Source of the DNA: Saccharicrinis sp.
GTDB lineage: Bacteria; Bacteroidota; Bacteroidia; Bacteroidales; Marinilabiliaceae
Reading direction: 5' to 3'
Length of the DNA stretch: 36,639 nt
Assembly: GCA_024635555.1 (NCBI GenBank)
Contig: JAGXIO010000248.1
Coordinates: 1-36,639, forward strand
This document shows positions 24,650 through 32,993 of this stretch, piece after piece. The translations under genes and the position numbers were made by a program. Each line of letters begins with the position of its first letter. Positions within the stretch are counted from its first letter, which is position 1. The notes under the pieces are model-generated. The model was not told where the DNA came from and ran no database searches. It was given only the letters and a program-made list of their open reading frames with translations.

Positions 24650-25816
24650 ATGGAAGAAGAAGTACAGTCAAAGTGCACCACGTGCGCTGACAGGTGCGGC
24701 AAACTAGAAGTTTTCGATTGGTTAGCCGATTTACCCGACAGTGGCAACGTTTCAGATATAGTTGAAGTACAGTTTAAAAGCACCCGCAAAAGTTATTATA
24801 AAAACAGCAATGGTCTGCGCCTGATTAAGGGCGATGTGGTAGCTGTTGAGGCCTCTCCTGGGCACGATATTGGAACCGTGGCCTGCACTGGAGAAATTGC
24901 CGTGATGCAAATGAAAAAAAATCGTTTGAACATCAAAGAATATGAATTTTTTAGGGTGTATAGACATGCCCGCCCGGTTGATTTTGAGAAGTGGGAAGAA
25001 GCAAAAAAAATGGAGCATGAAACCATGATTGAAAGCCGTCGTCTCTCTCTAAATCTTAATTTGAACATGAAGATTGGCGATGTGGAATATCAAGGAGATA
25101 AAACTAAAGCCATATTTTACTACATCGCCGACGAAAGGGTTGACTTTAGGCAATTGATTAAAGTGCTAGCCGATAGATTTAAAGTGCGTATAGAAATGCG
25201 CCAGATAGGTGCCCGCCAGGAAGCTGGACGCATAGGTGGCATAGGCCCCTGTGGTCGCGAACTGTGCTGCTCTACCTGGATTACCAACTTTGTATCGGTA
25301 ACTACCAATGCGGCACGCTACCAGGAAATATCCCTTAACCCTCAAAAACTTGCGGGACAATGTGGAAAGCTGAAATGCTGCTTAAACTATGAGCTAGATG
25401 CTTATATTGATGCGCAAAAAGATTTCCCAAAAACAAATATACCCCTCGAAACAAAGGACAATACCTACTATCATTTCAAAACGGATATATTTAAGCGCAT
25501 TATGTGGTTTTCTACCGACAAACACATGGCAGCCAACGTGACAGAAATCCCTGTAGACCGCGTAAAAGAAGTAATCCGTTTAAATCGCAAGGCCACAAAA
25601 CCCGAAAATTTGGCAGATGAAAAAGCCATCGCACTTAAAGAGGTAAAACCACTCGATTACGAAAATATTGTAGGAGAAGACAGCATATCGCGCTTTGACG
25701 AGCCTAAAAAAGAAGGTGAAAATAAAAACCGAAAAAAACGCCGTAAAAAGTCGAATAACAAAAACAACACCAGGCCCAGTGGCAGAACAAATAACAGTGG
25801 TGATAATGCAAAATAA
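24650..25816 (+). CDS. ricT: PSP1-domain protein, RicT-like
   Basis: A 388-residue member of the PSP1/YaaT (RicT) family. In Bacillus RicT works with two partners, carries Fe-S clusters and affects RNA maturation and sporulation. The PSP1 core spans about 35-290. Cysteine groups are conspicuous: CTTCADRC (9-16), CGRELCC (201-207) and CGKLKCC (238-244), the last two being family hallmarks. The C-terminal 60 residues are a low-complexity basic tail (KKRRKKSNNKNN), possibly RNA-binding. The gene overlaps the gldH start by 11 nt. A holB-ricT-gldH order fits what I know of Bacteroidota, but its functional meaning is unknown. Confidence 0.88.
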   Translation: MEEEVQSKCTTCADRCGKLEVFDWLADLPDSGNVSDIVEVQFKSTRKSYYKNSNGLRLIKGDVVAVEASPGHDIGTVACTGEIAVMQMKKNRLNIKEYEFFRVYRHARPVDFEKWEEAKKMEHETMIESRRLSLNLNLNMKIGDVEYQGDKTKAIFYYIADERVDFRQLIKVLADRFKVRIEMRQIGARQEAGRIGGIGPCGRELCCSTWITNFVSVTTNAARYQEISLNPQKLAGQCGKLKCCLNYELDAYIDAQKDFPKTNIPLETKDNTYYHFKTDIFKRIMWFSTDKHMAANVTEIPVDRVKEVIRLNRKATKPENLADEKAIALKEVKPLDYENIVGEDSISRFDEPKKEGENKNRKKRRKKSNNKNNTRPSGRTNNSGDNAK

Positions 25817-26285
25817 TAAATCGGTTCTTTTTTGTGCAGTCATTTTGATGACAGCTCTGTTATCGTGTGAGCCAAATGTGGTTTACGAAAACACCGTGAG
25901 CATACCTCAAAATGGTTGGCACAAGGATACCGTGGCAATATTTAAAAGTGAAGTTTCGGATTTAAAGCAAGCCTATCATCTTTTGTTGGAGGTTGAAAAT
26001 ACCGATACCTACGGATATAACAATATTTGGTTTTTTGTAGATGCCGTGTCGCCATCGGGTCATAAGCAGCGCGACACCTTAGATTGCCAGCTGGCAAACA
26101 ATGCCGGACAGTGGTTCGGCAAAAAGAGTTGGGGTTCCGAAAGCTTTACAAGTACGCATCCCTATAAACTTAACATCCGTTTTCCGGAAACTGGCTTGTA
26201 TAAATACTATGTGGTACAAGGAATGCGCGATACCGTTTTAACAGGTGTGGCAAGTGTGGGTATAAAGATAATAGAGGTTGAATAG
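25806..26285 (+). CDS. gldH: gliding motility lipoprotein GldH
   Basis: A 159-residue lipoprotein. MQNNKSVLFCAVILMTALLSC is a lipoprotein signal with the modified Cys21. The mature part has the GldH pattern: NTVSIPQNGWHKDTVAIFK, YHLLLEVENTDTYGYNNIWFFV and LYKYYVVQGMRD near the end. GldH is required for gliding in Flavobacterium and is kept in many non-gliding T9SS-bearing Bacteroidota. The start lies inside the end of ricT (11-nt overlap), so translation is probably coupled. The frame is open further upstream, to 25695, but only within ricT. It is followed by a degenerate heptad array (26291-26367). Confidence 0.87.
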   Translation: MQNNKSVLFCAVILMTALLSCEPNVVYENTVSIPQNGWHKDTVAIFKSEVSDLKQAYHLLLEVENTDTYGYNNIWFFVDAVSPSGHKQRDTLDCQLANNAGQWFGKKSWGSESFTSTHPYKLNIRFPETGLYKYYVVQGMRDTVLTGVASVGIKIIEVE

Positions 26286-26290
26286 CGTAT

Positions 26291-26367
26291 AGCTAATGGC
26301 TGATAGCCAGTGGCGACTAATGCTATTTGCCAACAGTCATAAGCTATTAGCTAATCGCCATCAGCCA
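26291..26367. repeat. degenerate 7-bp repeat array after gldH
   Basis: Eleven successive 7-bp units can be laid out (AGCTAAT, GGCTGAT, AGCCAGT, GGCGACT and so on, ending ATCGCCA, TCAGCCA). Units vary, but most keep GC/GCC or GCT at a fixed phase. The block begins 5 nt past the gldH stop and ends 16 nt before the trmB start. It looks like an old, diverged relative of the clean heptad arrays elsewhere in the window. Confidence 0.5.
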
Positions 26368-26383
26368 AAAATTTTAAAGAAGA

Positions 26384-27151
26384 ATGGGAAAGAATAAACT
26401 ATATAAGTTCGCAAAGCTAGAAACATACGAACATGTATTTCAGGCTAAGATTGATGAAGCTAAGCGGGAAGATTATTATATGAAAGGCAAATGGAATAAG
26501 TCGTTTTTTAAAAATGACAATCCAATTGTGCTTGAGTTGGGCTGCGGAAAAGGTGAATATACGGTTGGTTTGGGTGAGCTATTCCCCAATAGAAATTTTA
26601 TCGGCATAGATATTAAAGGTGCCCGAATATATTCCGGAGCCACACAATCTCTGCAAAAAGGAATGGATAACGTAGCTTTTATCCGTACCAAAATTGAATT
26701 GATTACTTCTTTTTTTGCCGAGGGCGAAATTGATGAAATATGGCTCACCTTCCCGGACCCGCAAATGAAAAGAACACGCAAGCGACTAACATCCGCTCGT
26801 TTTCTGAATTATTACAGACAATTGTTAAAGCCGGATGGCATCATTCATCTTAAAACCGACAGTAATTTTTTATACACCTACACCAATGCCGTTGTTAAAG
26901 AAAACAAACTAATGGAGGAGGTAAACACCACAGATTTATACAACAGTGTAATTGCCGACAAGGTATTGAGCATTAAAACTTTCTATGAGGGACAGTTTTT
27001 TGAGCAAGGCATCCCCATCAAGTACATTCGATTTTCCATCCCCCAAGGATTAGAACTAATCGAACCAGATATCGAAATTGAATTCGATGAGTACAGAAGC
27101 TACAACCGCGGCAGTAAAATGCCCGAAGAATCCAAGACCCCAAAAAGCTAG
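26384..27151 (+). CDS. trmB: tRNA (guanosine(46)-N7)-methyltransferase
   Basis: Makes 7-methylguanosine at position 46 in the variable loop of tRNAs using S-adenosylmethionine. The 255-residue protein has SAM motif [16 protein letters not shown] (49-63), the acidic strand end [12 protein letters not shown] (72-83) and the family signature [17 protein letters not shown] (121-137), where the usual WPK is replaced by QMK. The N-terminal 40 residues and a short acidic, basic-ended tail (about 235-255) extend beyond the core. The ATL gene follows after 11 nt on the same strand, so the two may be co-transcribed. Confidence 0.93.
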   Translation: MGKNKLYKFAKLETYEHVFQAKIDEAKREDYYMKGKWNKSFFKNDNPIVLELGCGKGEYTVGLGELFPNRNFIGIDIKGARIYSGATQSLQKGMDNVAFIRTKIELITSFFAEGEIDEIWLTFPDPQMKRTRKRLTSARFLNYYRQLLKPDGIIHLKTDSNFLYTYTNAVVKENKLMEEVNTTDLYNSVIADKVLSIKTFYEGQFFEQGIPIKYIRFSIPQGLELIEPDIEIEFDEYRSYNRGSKMPEESKTPKS

Positions 27152-27162
27152 CAAGTTGTATT

Positions 27163-27495
27163 GTGGAGCATGATTTTTTTCAGCAAGTACATCAGGTAGT
27201 CCGATTAATTCCTTACGGCAAAGTAAGCTCTTACGGCGCTATTGCCAGATATATTGGATCGGCAGGAGCCAGCAGAATGGTGGGCTGGGCATTGCATAAA
27301 AGCGGCACAAATCACGAATATATCCCTGCCCACCGTGTACTCAACCGCAATGGCCTGTTAACAGGCAAAGCATCCTTCCCCGGCGAAAACACCATGCAGC
27401 AACTGCTCGAAAGCGAGGGCTTGACCATCGTAAATAATCAGGTGCAGGATTTTGAAAAATACTTTTGGGATCCTAAGGAGTTGGATGATTTGTAA
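27163..27495 (+). CDS. alkyltransferase-like (ATL) MGMT-family protein
   Basis: A 110-residue protein with the DNA-binding domain of O6-alkylguanine-DNA alkyltransferase. YGKVSSYGAIARYIGSAGAS and the arginine in ASRMVGWAL (Arg38) are the flipping and binding elements. The acceptor motif PCHRV is here PAHRV (55-59), so Cys is Ala56 and the protein cannot accept alkyl groups. Alkyltransferase-like proteins bind such lesions and hand them to nucleotide excision repair, usually with PWHR; Ala is a variant. No in-frame ATG fits: translation starts at GTG (27163), 11 nt past the trmB stop, in a likely two-gene unit. Confidence 0.9.
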   Translation: MEHDFFQQVHQVVRLIPYGKVSSYGAIARYIGSAGASRMVGWALHKSGTNHEYIPAHRVLNRNGLLTGKASFPGENTMQQLLESEGLTIVNNQVQDFEKYFWDPKELDDL

Positions 27496-27520
27496 GTATG
27501 TTGGTGGAATACAGAATCTG

Positions 27521-27551
27521 TTTCAACCTAAAATAAAATTCAGTATATTTG
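27521..27551 (+). promoter_or_regulatory. promoter of the antitoxin gene
   Basis: TTTC (27521-27524), exactly 19 bp, then TATATTTG (27544-27551): a near-perfect Bacteroidota promoter with one mismatch in the -33 box. It starts transcription about 13 nt before the ATG at 27571. Confidence 0.6.
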
Positions 27552-27570
27552 AATAAAATTCATAAGTATA

Positions 27571-27798
27571 ATGACAGTTGCCGAAAAATATATAGTTAAT
27601 ACATATTCAAATCTTTTTGATGGACTAAATTCTATTAGTAAGATTGAATTATTAGAAAACCTTGCGAAGTCTTTAAAAAAAGAACGCAAGAGCAGGGATG
27701 AAGATTTCTTTAAATCCTTCGGTGCTTTTGGCTCTGAAAAGTCAGCAGAAACAATCTCGAAAGAAATTAAAGAGAGTAGAAAGTTTAATCGTAAATAA
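27571..27798 (+). CDS. antitoxin of a PIN-domain (VapC-type) module
   Basis: A 75-residue protein of a Bacteroidota antitoxin family. The pattern EKYIVNTYSNLFDGLNSISK, then ELLENLAKSLKKE, FFKSFGAFGSEKSAE and a final SRKFNRK is familiar from genes that precede PIN-domain toxins, where the C-terminal part is thought to wrap around the toxin. Here the stop is followed directly by only the last 26 codons of such a toxin (27800-27880), so the antitoxin is orphaned. A strong promoter (27521-27551) is kept. Family recognition is by pattern, without a search. Confidence 0.72.
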   Translation: MTVAEKYIVNTYSNLFDGLNSISKIELLENLAKSLKKERKSRDEDFFKSFGAFGSEKSAETISKEIKESRKFNRK

Positions 27799-27799
27799 T

Positions 27800-27880
27800 T
27801 TGACTTTAGTAACTGATAACCTAAAAGAATTCAAGTATCTGAATAAACTAAAAATTGAAAATTGGTTTATACGAAAGTAA
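27800..27880 (+). pseudogene. 3' remnant of a VapC-type PIN-domain toxin gene
   Basis: In frame to the stop at 27878-27880 the translation is LTLVTDNLKEFKYLNKLKIE followed by NWFIRK. This is the C-terminal signature of PIN toxins (T-x-N-x-x-E-F-x-x-x-x-L-K-x-E-N-W), including the last conserved acidic/polar site. About 100 N-terminal residues, with the other catalytic acids, are missing. The remnant starts 2 nt past the antitoxin stop, as if an internal deletion joined the end of the antitoxin to the end of the toxin. No start codon or ribosome site serves it. Confidence 0.7.
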
Positions 27881-27929
27881 TTACTGCTATCAACCTTGCT
27901 CAAAAATAATCTACAGAAGTATTCTGCAC

Positions 27930-27966
27930 TATAAAAATAAATTCCCTGTCCGTCACAAACAGGGAA
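27930..27966 (-). terminator. intrinsic terminator of the carboxylase operon
   Basis: TTCCCTGT (27942-27949) and ACAGGGAA (27959-27966) form an 8-bp stem with a 9-nt loop; read on the minus strand it is followed by TTTATTTTTAT. It lies 59 nt past the stop at 28025. Confidence 0.8.
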
Positions 27967-28024
27967 TAACAAGTCCTAGCGGGATGTGATAATTATTTTA
28001 TTATCAATGCCTTAAAAACAGATA

Positions 28025-29560
28025 TTATAACGGCATGTTGCCATGTTTTTTAGGCGGATTTGTTTCGCTTTTGTTTTGCGTCATATCCAAAGCCTGTATC
28101 ACTTTTTTACGTGTTTCGCGCGGCATAATTATTTCGTCGATATAACCCAGCTCGGCAGCGCGATAGGGGTTGGCAAAATTCTCCTTATAATCATCCACTC
28201 GTTTGGATTTATCCTCTTTATTTTCGCCACGGAAAATAATATTTACCGCTCCTTCAGCTCCCATAACGGCAATTTCGGCCATGGGATAGGCAAGGTTTAC
28301 ATCCGCCATCAAATGCTTGCTCGACATCACATCATAGGCCCCACCATAAGCTTTACGGGTTATCACCGTTATTTTGGGCACGGTTGCCTCGGCATAGGCA
28401 TACAACAATTTGGCGCCGTGTTTAATAATACCACCATACTCTTGTGTTGTGCCAGGCAAAAATCCGGGAACATCAACAAAAGTAACCAAGGGTATGTTAA
28501 ACGAATCGCAGAACCTTACAAACCGTGCCGCCTTAACGCTGGAATCGATATCAAGCACCCCAGCCAAAAAGGCAGGCTGATTAGCTACAATGCCCACCGA
28601 TCGTCCATTGAAACGGGCAAAACCGATAATCATATTTTTTGCATAGAGTGGCATTACCTCAAAAAAATGTTTGTCATCCACCACCGTTGTAATCAGCTCC
28701 AGCATGTCGTAGGCCTTATTGCTATCGGCAGGTATCAATTCCTGAAGTTTATCGTCCGAACGGTCGGCTTTATCACCTGTGGGCACAATGGGTGTTTCTT
28801 CCATGTTATTGGAAGGCAGGAAACTAAGCAGCTCACGTATCATTAATAAAGTGTGCTCATCGTCGTCGCCTAAAAAATGGGCTACACCACTTTTTGCATT
28901 GTGGGTTACCGCTCCACCCAAATCCTCCTTGCTCACATCTTCATGCGTAACCGTTTTTATAACTTCGGGACCGGTAACAAACATATAGCTCGACTCCTTC
29001 ACCATAAAAATAAAATCGGTGAGTGCGGGCGAGTAAACGGCTCCTCCGGCGCAGGGTCCCATTATGGCTGATATTTGAGGAATTACCCCCGATGCCTTAA
29101 CGTTGAGATAAAATATATCGCCATAGCCGGCTAAACTTTGCACACCCTCCTGAATCCTGGCTCCACCGGAATCATTAAGTCCAATCAAGGGTGCTCCCAT
29201 CTTGAGTGCCAGCTGATTTACTTTTACAATTTTCTTGGCGTTGGTGATGCTTAACGAACCGCCAAAAACAGTAAAATCCTGCGCAAAAACATACACTAGT
29301 CGCCCATCCACCTTTCCGTAACCGCTCACTACCCCATCGCCGGGTATCTGCTGAGTTTCCATGCCAAAATTATTACAGGCATGGGTTATCATCTTATCCA
29401 ACTCTACAAAAGTGCCCTTATCCAAAAAAAGGCTTATACGTTCACGTGCGGTCAGCTTGCCTGCACTGTGCTGCTTATCAATTCGCGATTGTCCGCCCCC
29501 TTGTTCTGCAGCTCTGTTTTTATCTTCGTACAGTTTATATTTATCCTTTAATGATTGCAT
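28025..29560 (-). CDS. acyl-CoA carboxylase carboxyltransferase (propionyl-CoA carboxylase beta / MmdA type)
   Basis: The carboxyltransferase subunit (511 residues) that moves CO2 between biotin and an acyl-CoA. The two crotonase-like halves are clear: the N half with [19 protein letters not shown] and the oxyanion loop [16 protein letters not shown], and the C half with [17 protein letters not shown] and [16 protein letters not shown]. The segment [20 protein letters not shown] is typical of propionyl-CoA carboxylase/methylmalonyl-CoA decarboxylase rather than AccD. It is the last gene of a three-gene minus-strand operon with the biotin carrier (27-nt gap) and biotin carboxylase. A propionyl-CoA carboxylase or reverse methylmalonyl-CoA role, linked to the propionate branch of Bacteroidia, is inferred; the exact acyl group is not proved. 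Confidence 0.9.
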   Translation of the reverse strand: MQSLKDKYKLYEDKNRAAEQGGGQSRIDKQHSAGKLTARERISLFLDKGTFVELDKMITHACNNFGMETQQIPGDGVVSGYGKVDGRLVYVFAQDFTVFGGSLSITNAKKIVKVNQLALKMGAPLIGLNDSGGARIQEGVQSLAGYGDIFYLNVKASGVIPQISAIMGPCAGGAVYSPALTDFIFMVKESSYMFVTGPEVIKTVTHEDVSKEDLGGAVTHNAKSGVAHFLGDDDEHTLLMIRELLSFLPSNNMEETPIVPTGDKADRSDDKLQELIPADSNKAYDMLELITTVVDDKHFFEVMPLYAKNMIIGFARFNGRSVGIVANQPAFLAGVLDIDSSVKAARFVRFCDSFNIPLVTFVDVPGFLPGTTQEYGGIIKHGAKLLYAYAEATVPKITVITRKAYGGAYDVMSSKHLMADVNLAYPMAEIAVMGAEGAVNIIFRGENKEDKSKRVDDYKENFANPYRAAELGYIDEIIMPRETRKKVIQALDMTQNKSETNPPKKHGNMPL

Positions 29561-29587
29561 GATATAAAGTTATAGATTGAACAATTT

Positions 29588-30106
29588 TTATAATTCCAAC
29601 GGATCAATTTCAATTAGCGTAACACCCCCGTCCACGGTATCGCCTTCGGCAACATGTATTTTGCGTACAATGCCGGATATGGGTGCTTTAAATTCGCTTT
29701 CCATTTTCATGGCCGAAACAACAAGGGCGGTATCCCCCTCGTTTATATGGCTGCCTTCGCTAACCAATATCCGCACAATCCGACCCGGCATAGGCGATAT
29801 AATAACCTGATCGGTGCTCTTGATGTTATTTCGCGAAGCCAAATTATAGCGGGTAGAAGGATCTATGATTTCCACTTTAAATTGGTCGTTAAGTGTATTT
29901 ACTCTGTAGTGATTTGGATTGCTGTCCTCAATCATCTCCAGGTTTATTGAATTTCCCTGGTACAAAATGGAATAAACAGACGATTCGACCTGCAATACAT
30001 CCAAGTGGTATTCCCTACCGTCGATGAGCACATGGTATAAATTACCCTCTTGTGTAAGCACCTCTACTTTTGCTTTTCGGTCTTTAATTTTTATTTCTAA
30101 AGGCAT
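29588..30106 (-). CDS. biotin carboxyl carrier protein of acyl-CoA carboxylase
   Basis: A 172-residue carrier with a C-terminal biotinyl domain (about 100-172). The biotinylated residue is Lys134 in VVSAMKMESEFKAP, with MPGRIVRILVSEG before it, the common biotinyl hammerhead. The N-terminal 90 residues form a domain with little similarity to AccB, as in propionyl-CoA carboxylase-type carriers. The frame is open to 30148, but MPLEIKIKDRK at 30106 is the natural start, 10 nt after the stop of the biotin carboxylase (30117). Partner of the flanking subunits. Confidence 0.9.
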   Translation of the reverse strand: MPLEIKIKDRKAKVEVLTQEGNLYHVLIDGREYHLDVLQVESSVYSILYQGNSINLEMIEDSNPNHYRVNTLNDQFKVEIIDPSTRYNLASRNNIKSTDQVIISPMPGRIVRILVSEGSHINEGDTALVVSAMKMESEFKAPISGIVRKIHVAEGDTVDGGVTLIEIDPLEL

Positions 30107-30116
30107 AATACAAGTT

Positions 30117-31622
30117 TTAAAATCGGAGCATATTTCGTTTTTTACCAAATTCTTTCCACGCCGATGGTTTATTGGTTACGTTGTCGCGCACTTTGTACTG
30201 CTGCTTTTTCATAAAATCCAGATAAGCCACAAACATGGCAATATCCTGACATTCAAGCTCGCAGGGCTCACCTATCTCTAGGTAATCTTTGTTTTTTTCG
30301 ATGAAGTGCGTATCGTATTTGCCATTTTTAAAATCCGGCGTGTCCATAATCTTTTCCAGGAAAGGTATTGAAGTCTTCACCCCTGTAATCTTGTATTCGT
30401 ACAAAGCTCTTTTCATTCGGGCTATGGCCTCATCGCGTGTTTTGGCCCAAATGATGAGTTTGGATATCATGGGATCGTAAAAAATAGGTATTTCGTATCC
30501 CTTGTACACGTAGCCATCAGTGCGCACCCCAAGACCTAATGGTTCGGTAATATGCTTTATCACACCCGGGCAGGGCATAAAATTATTTTGAGGATCTTCG
30601 GCATAAATACGGCATTCAATAGCATGACCGTGCATGATGACCTCATCCTGAGCGTAACTGAGCTTTTCGCCATCGGCAATTTTTATCTGCTCTTTAACGA
30701 TGTCGATACCTGTTATGCGCTCCGTTATGGGATGCTCCACCTGCAAGCGGGTGTTCATCTCCAAAAAGTAAAAGTTATGGTTGTCATCTACCAAAAACTC
30801 AATGGTACCCGCCCCAACGTAATTTACAGATTGGGCTGCCTTAACGGCGTATTGCCCCATCTTGTGCCTTAGTTCGGGGGTCATATGTGGCGATGGAGTT
30901 TCCTCCACCACTTTTTGATGCCGGCGTTGCACAGAGCACTCGCGCTCAAAAAGATGAATGGTATTACCATGTTGGTCGGCCAATATCTGAAATTCGATAT
31001 GGTGGGGCGATTCGATATATTTTTCTATATAAACCGTATCGTTACCAAAAGATGACAAGGCCTCGGATTTGGCCATATTAAAGGACGACATCAATTCTGA
31101 TTCGGCCTTCACCAGTCGCATTCCCTTGCCCCCACCCCCGGCCGATGCTTTTATCATGATGGGATAACCTATTTCTTTGGCAATGACACGCACATCATCG
31201 CCAATGGAAAGTGGCTTTTTGGTACCCGGAACAACCGGCACACCCGAGTTTTGCATCAACTCGCGGGCGGTTACTTTATCACCCATGGCCGAAATGGCGT
31301 AAGGACTAGGGCCCACAAATTTGATTCCGGCTGCCAATACTTTGCTGGCAAACTCTGCATTTTCGGATAAAAAACCATAGCCCGGATGTATGGCGTCGGC
31401 GTTTGTTTTTATAGCTACCTCCAAAATAGTGTCCATCTTTAAATAACTCTCGTTCGAAGGAGAAGGCCCAATGCAATAGGCCTCATCGGCATATCGTACG
31501 TGCATGGATGTCCGGTCTACTTCCGAAAATACCGCCACCGAGGTGATTCCCATTTCGCGACAGGAGCGCATAATACGCACCGCTATTTCACCACGGTTCG
31601 CAACTAAAATTTTTTTAATCAT
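30117..31622 (-). CDS. acyl-CoA carboxylase biotin carboxylase subunit
   Basis: Carboxylates biotin on the carrier protein using ATP and bicarbonate. The 501-residue enzyme starts MIKKILVANRGEIAVRIMRSC, the universal opening. ATP-grasp elements: MGDKVTAR with Lys116, the glycine loop KASAGGGGKGMRLV (158-171) and EMNTRLQVEHPITE (288-301). Residues beyond 450 form an extra tail rich in charged residues, longer than E. coli AccC (449), as in carboxylases with split subunits. First gene of the operon with the carrier and carboxyltransferase. The start lies in a 192-bp divergent region shared with ferritin; no exact -7 element was found on this strand. Confidence 0.93.
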   Translation of the reverse strand: MIKKILVANRGEIAVRIMRSCREMGITSVAVFSEVDRTSMHVRYADEAYCIGPSPSNESYLKMDTILEVAIKTNADAIHPGYGFLSENAEFASKVLAAGIKFVGPSPYAISAMGDKVTARELMQNSGVPVVPGTKKPLSIGDDVRVIAKEIGYPIMIKASAGGGGKGMRLVKAESELMSSFNMAKSEALSSFGNDTVYIEKYIESPHHIEFQILADQHGNTIHLFERECSVQRRHQKVVEETPSPHMTPELRHKMGQYAVKAAQSVNYVGAGTIEFLVDDNHNFYFLEMNTRLQVEHPITERITGIDIVKEQIKIADGEKLSYAQDEVIMHGHAIECRIYAEDPQNNFMPCPGVIKHITEPLGLGVRTDGYVYKGYEIPIFYDPMISKLIIWAKTRDEAIARMKRALYEYKITGVKTSIPFLEKIMDTPDFKNGKYDTHFIEKNKDYLEIGEPCELECQDIAMFVAYLDFMKKQQYKVRDNVTNKPSAWKEFGKKRNMLRF

Positions 31623-31768
31623 CCCATTGTTTTTTAACAGTGGCTTAATATATTAACTTATTTTTGAAATTAAATACTTGTAAGTCTTTTAATCGATTTT
31701 ATCTCATTTATTTTCTATTTCTCTCGATTACTGATAAGCATAGATTAGTGTTTCTAGCCAAATTATCT

Positions 31769-31776
31769 TATTTTTG
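31769..31776 (+). promoter_or_regulatory. candidate -7 promoter element of the ferritin gene
   Basis: TATTTTTG, an exact TAnnTTTG match, 38 bp before the ATG at 31815. No -33 match at the right distance. No recognisable Fur box is seen near it. Confidence 0.4.
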
Positions 31777-31814
31777 ATTCTTAGAAAAAAATTAAACCAT
31801 TAAAATATGAAATT

Positions 31815-32321
31815 ATGTTGAAAAAAGCAGTAGAAGATATTCTAGTAACTCAGATAGAAAAAGAGGGTTATTCGTCGAACCTATATTTATCAATGGCTTC
31901 GTGGGCCGAAACCAACGGATTGGAAGGTGTTTCGAAATGGATGTATGCCCAGGCTGAAGAAGAAAAAATACACATGCTCAAGTTTATGAAATTTGTAAAC
32001 GAACGTGGAGGTAAAGCGGTTATTCCAGCTATAAAGCAGCCACCTACAAATTACAAAAACGTAAAGGATGTTTTTGAAGAAACCTTGAAACACGAACGTT
32101 CAATTACGGCGAGCATCAACGAAATTGTTGGCGTGTGCCTCGATGAAAAAGACTTTACTACCCATAACTGGATACAATGGTTTGTGACCGAGCAAACGGA
32201 AGAAGAAGCTTCGGTGATGGCCATCATCGACAAGCTTAAATTGCTGGACGGACACAACCTTTACATGTTCGACCGCGATATTGTTGGACTCAGAGGCAAC
32301 GTGCCGGCAAGTCAGCAGTAA
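31815..32321 (+). CDS. ftnA: bacterial ferritin
   Basis: A 24-mer iron store of the non-heme FtnA type, 168 residues. The ferroxidase ligands align at the very numbers used for E. coli FtnA: Glu17, Glu50, His53, Glu94, Gln127 and Glu130. Three of them lie in AEEEKIHM and FVTEQTEEE. Residues 1-140 form the four-helix bundle and LDGHNLYMFDRDI the fifth helix. Length and motifs are normal. The end is unusual: the last codons CAG CAG and the TAA stop coincide with the first unit of the 7-bp array at 32316-32385. The start is confirmed by MLKKAVEDILVTQIEKEG. Divergent from the carboxylase operon. Confidence 0.95.
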   Translation: MLKKAVEDILVTQIEKEGYSSNLYLSMASWAETNGLEGVSKWMYAQAEEEKIHMLKFMKFVNERGGKAVIPAIKQPPTNYKNVKDVFEETLKHERSITASINEIVGVCLDEKDFTTHNWIQWFVTEQTEEEASVMAIIDKLKLLDGHNLYMFDRDIVGLRGNVPASQQ

Positions 32322-32385
32322 GCAGTAAGCAGTAAGCAGTAAGCAGTTAACAGTAAGCAGTTAACAGTAATCAGTAAGCAGTAAA
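32316..32385. repeat. 7-bp tandem array starting at the ferritin stop codon
   Basis: Ten consecutive heptamers: mostly CAGTAAG, with CAGTTAA, CAGTAAT and CAGTAAA variants. The ferritin stop TAA (32319-32321) is inside the first unit. The array ends before the terminator at 32423-32466, so it is transcribed in the 3' part of the ferritin mRNA. Confidence 0.9.
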
Positions 32386-32422
32386 CTGTCTTAACGGCAA
32401 AAATTGTTTATAAATTTGAACT

Positions 32423-32466
32423 CAAAAAAAGCCAGAAAGGAGAACACACTCTTTTCCGGCTTTTTT
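32423..32466 (+). terminator. intrinsic terminator of the ferritin gene
   Basis: AAAAAAGCC (32425-32433) pairs with GGCTTTTTT (32458-32466), with further pairing inside (AGAAAGG with CTTTTCC, one mismatch). The T-run follows on the plus strand. It is about 100 nt past the ferritin stop because the repeat array lies between. The A-run before the stem could make it work in both directions. Confidence 0.85.
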
Positions 32467-32504
32467 ATTTATTTAATACGCAGAAAACGTTTACTTTTAG
32501 GCCG

Positions 32505-32993
32505 ATGAAAAAAATTGTCAATCCATTCGTAAACAACCCGCAGCATGAGCATGAGTGTTTTGGTTGTTCTCCCCTAAATAAAATTGGTTTACAATTACAG
32601 TTTTGGGATGCAGGAGATGAGATTATCTGTAAGTGGCTCCCTAAAAAACAATTTGAAGGTTACCTGAACGTGGTGCACGGCGGCATACAAGCCACGCTGC
32701 ACGACGAATTAGCCAGTTGGACGGTATATACCAAGTGCCAGACCATGGGCGTAACTTCCAATATTGATGTCCGTTATAAAAACCCTTTGATGATAAACGG
32801 TAAAGAAATCACCATACGAGCCCGCATTGAAAGCCACAACAGACGTTTTGCCGTTATAAATACAACCATCGAAGATGACCAAGGTAATATATGCTCAATG
32901 GCAAAAGTAACCTACTTTTTATTTTCACAACAGGATTCCATAGAGAAATACAACTACCCAGGTATTGACGCATTTTACGAAAAACAGTTTTAA
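32505..32993 (+). CDS. PaaI-type hotdog thioesterase
   Basis: A 162-residue acyl-CoA thioesterase of the 4HBT/PaaI group. The helix of the hotdog fold is NVVHGGIQATLHDELASW (about 56-73), where HGG and the acidic residue (Asp or Glu in HDE) are the catalytic features of this family. The N-terminal ECFGCSPLNKIGL (18-30) is a common opening in this subgroup. Substrate unknown. The stop overlaps the CLC gene context as TAAATG, with the ATG directly after the stop codon, so the two genes form one translationally coupled unit. The leader from 32466 to 32505 is very short and no riboswitch is seen in it. Confidence 0.88.
   Translation: MKKIVNPFVNNPQHEHECFGCSPLNKIGLQLQFWDAGDEIICKWLPKKQFEGYLNVVHGGIQATLHDELASWTVYTKCQTMGVTSNIDVRYKNPLMINGKEITIRARIESHNRRFAVINTTIEDDQGNICSMAKVTYFLFSQQDSIEKYNYPGIDAFYEKQF

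Noticed and set aside
28043-28846. 267-codon plus-strand ORF antisense to the carboxyltransferase gene
   Set aside because: Composition typical of a reverse-frame shadow (many Cys, His, Phe), with no motif and no promoter; the minus-strand enzyme explains the open frame.
32466-32505. Fluoride riboswitch before the thioesterase-CLC unit
   Set aside because: The gap is about 40 nt and lacks the conserved fluoride aptamer blocks.
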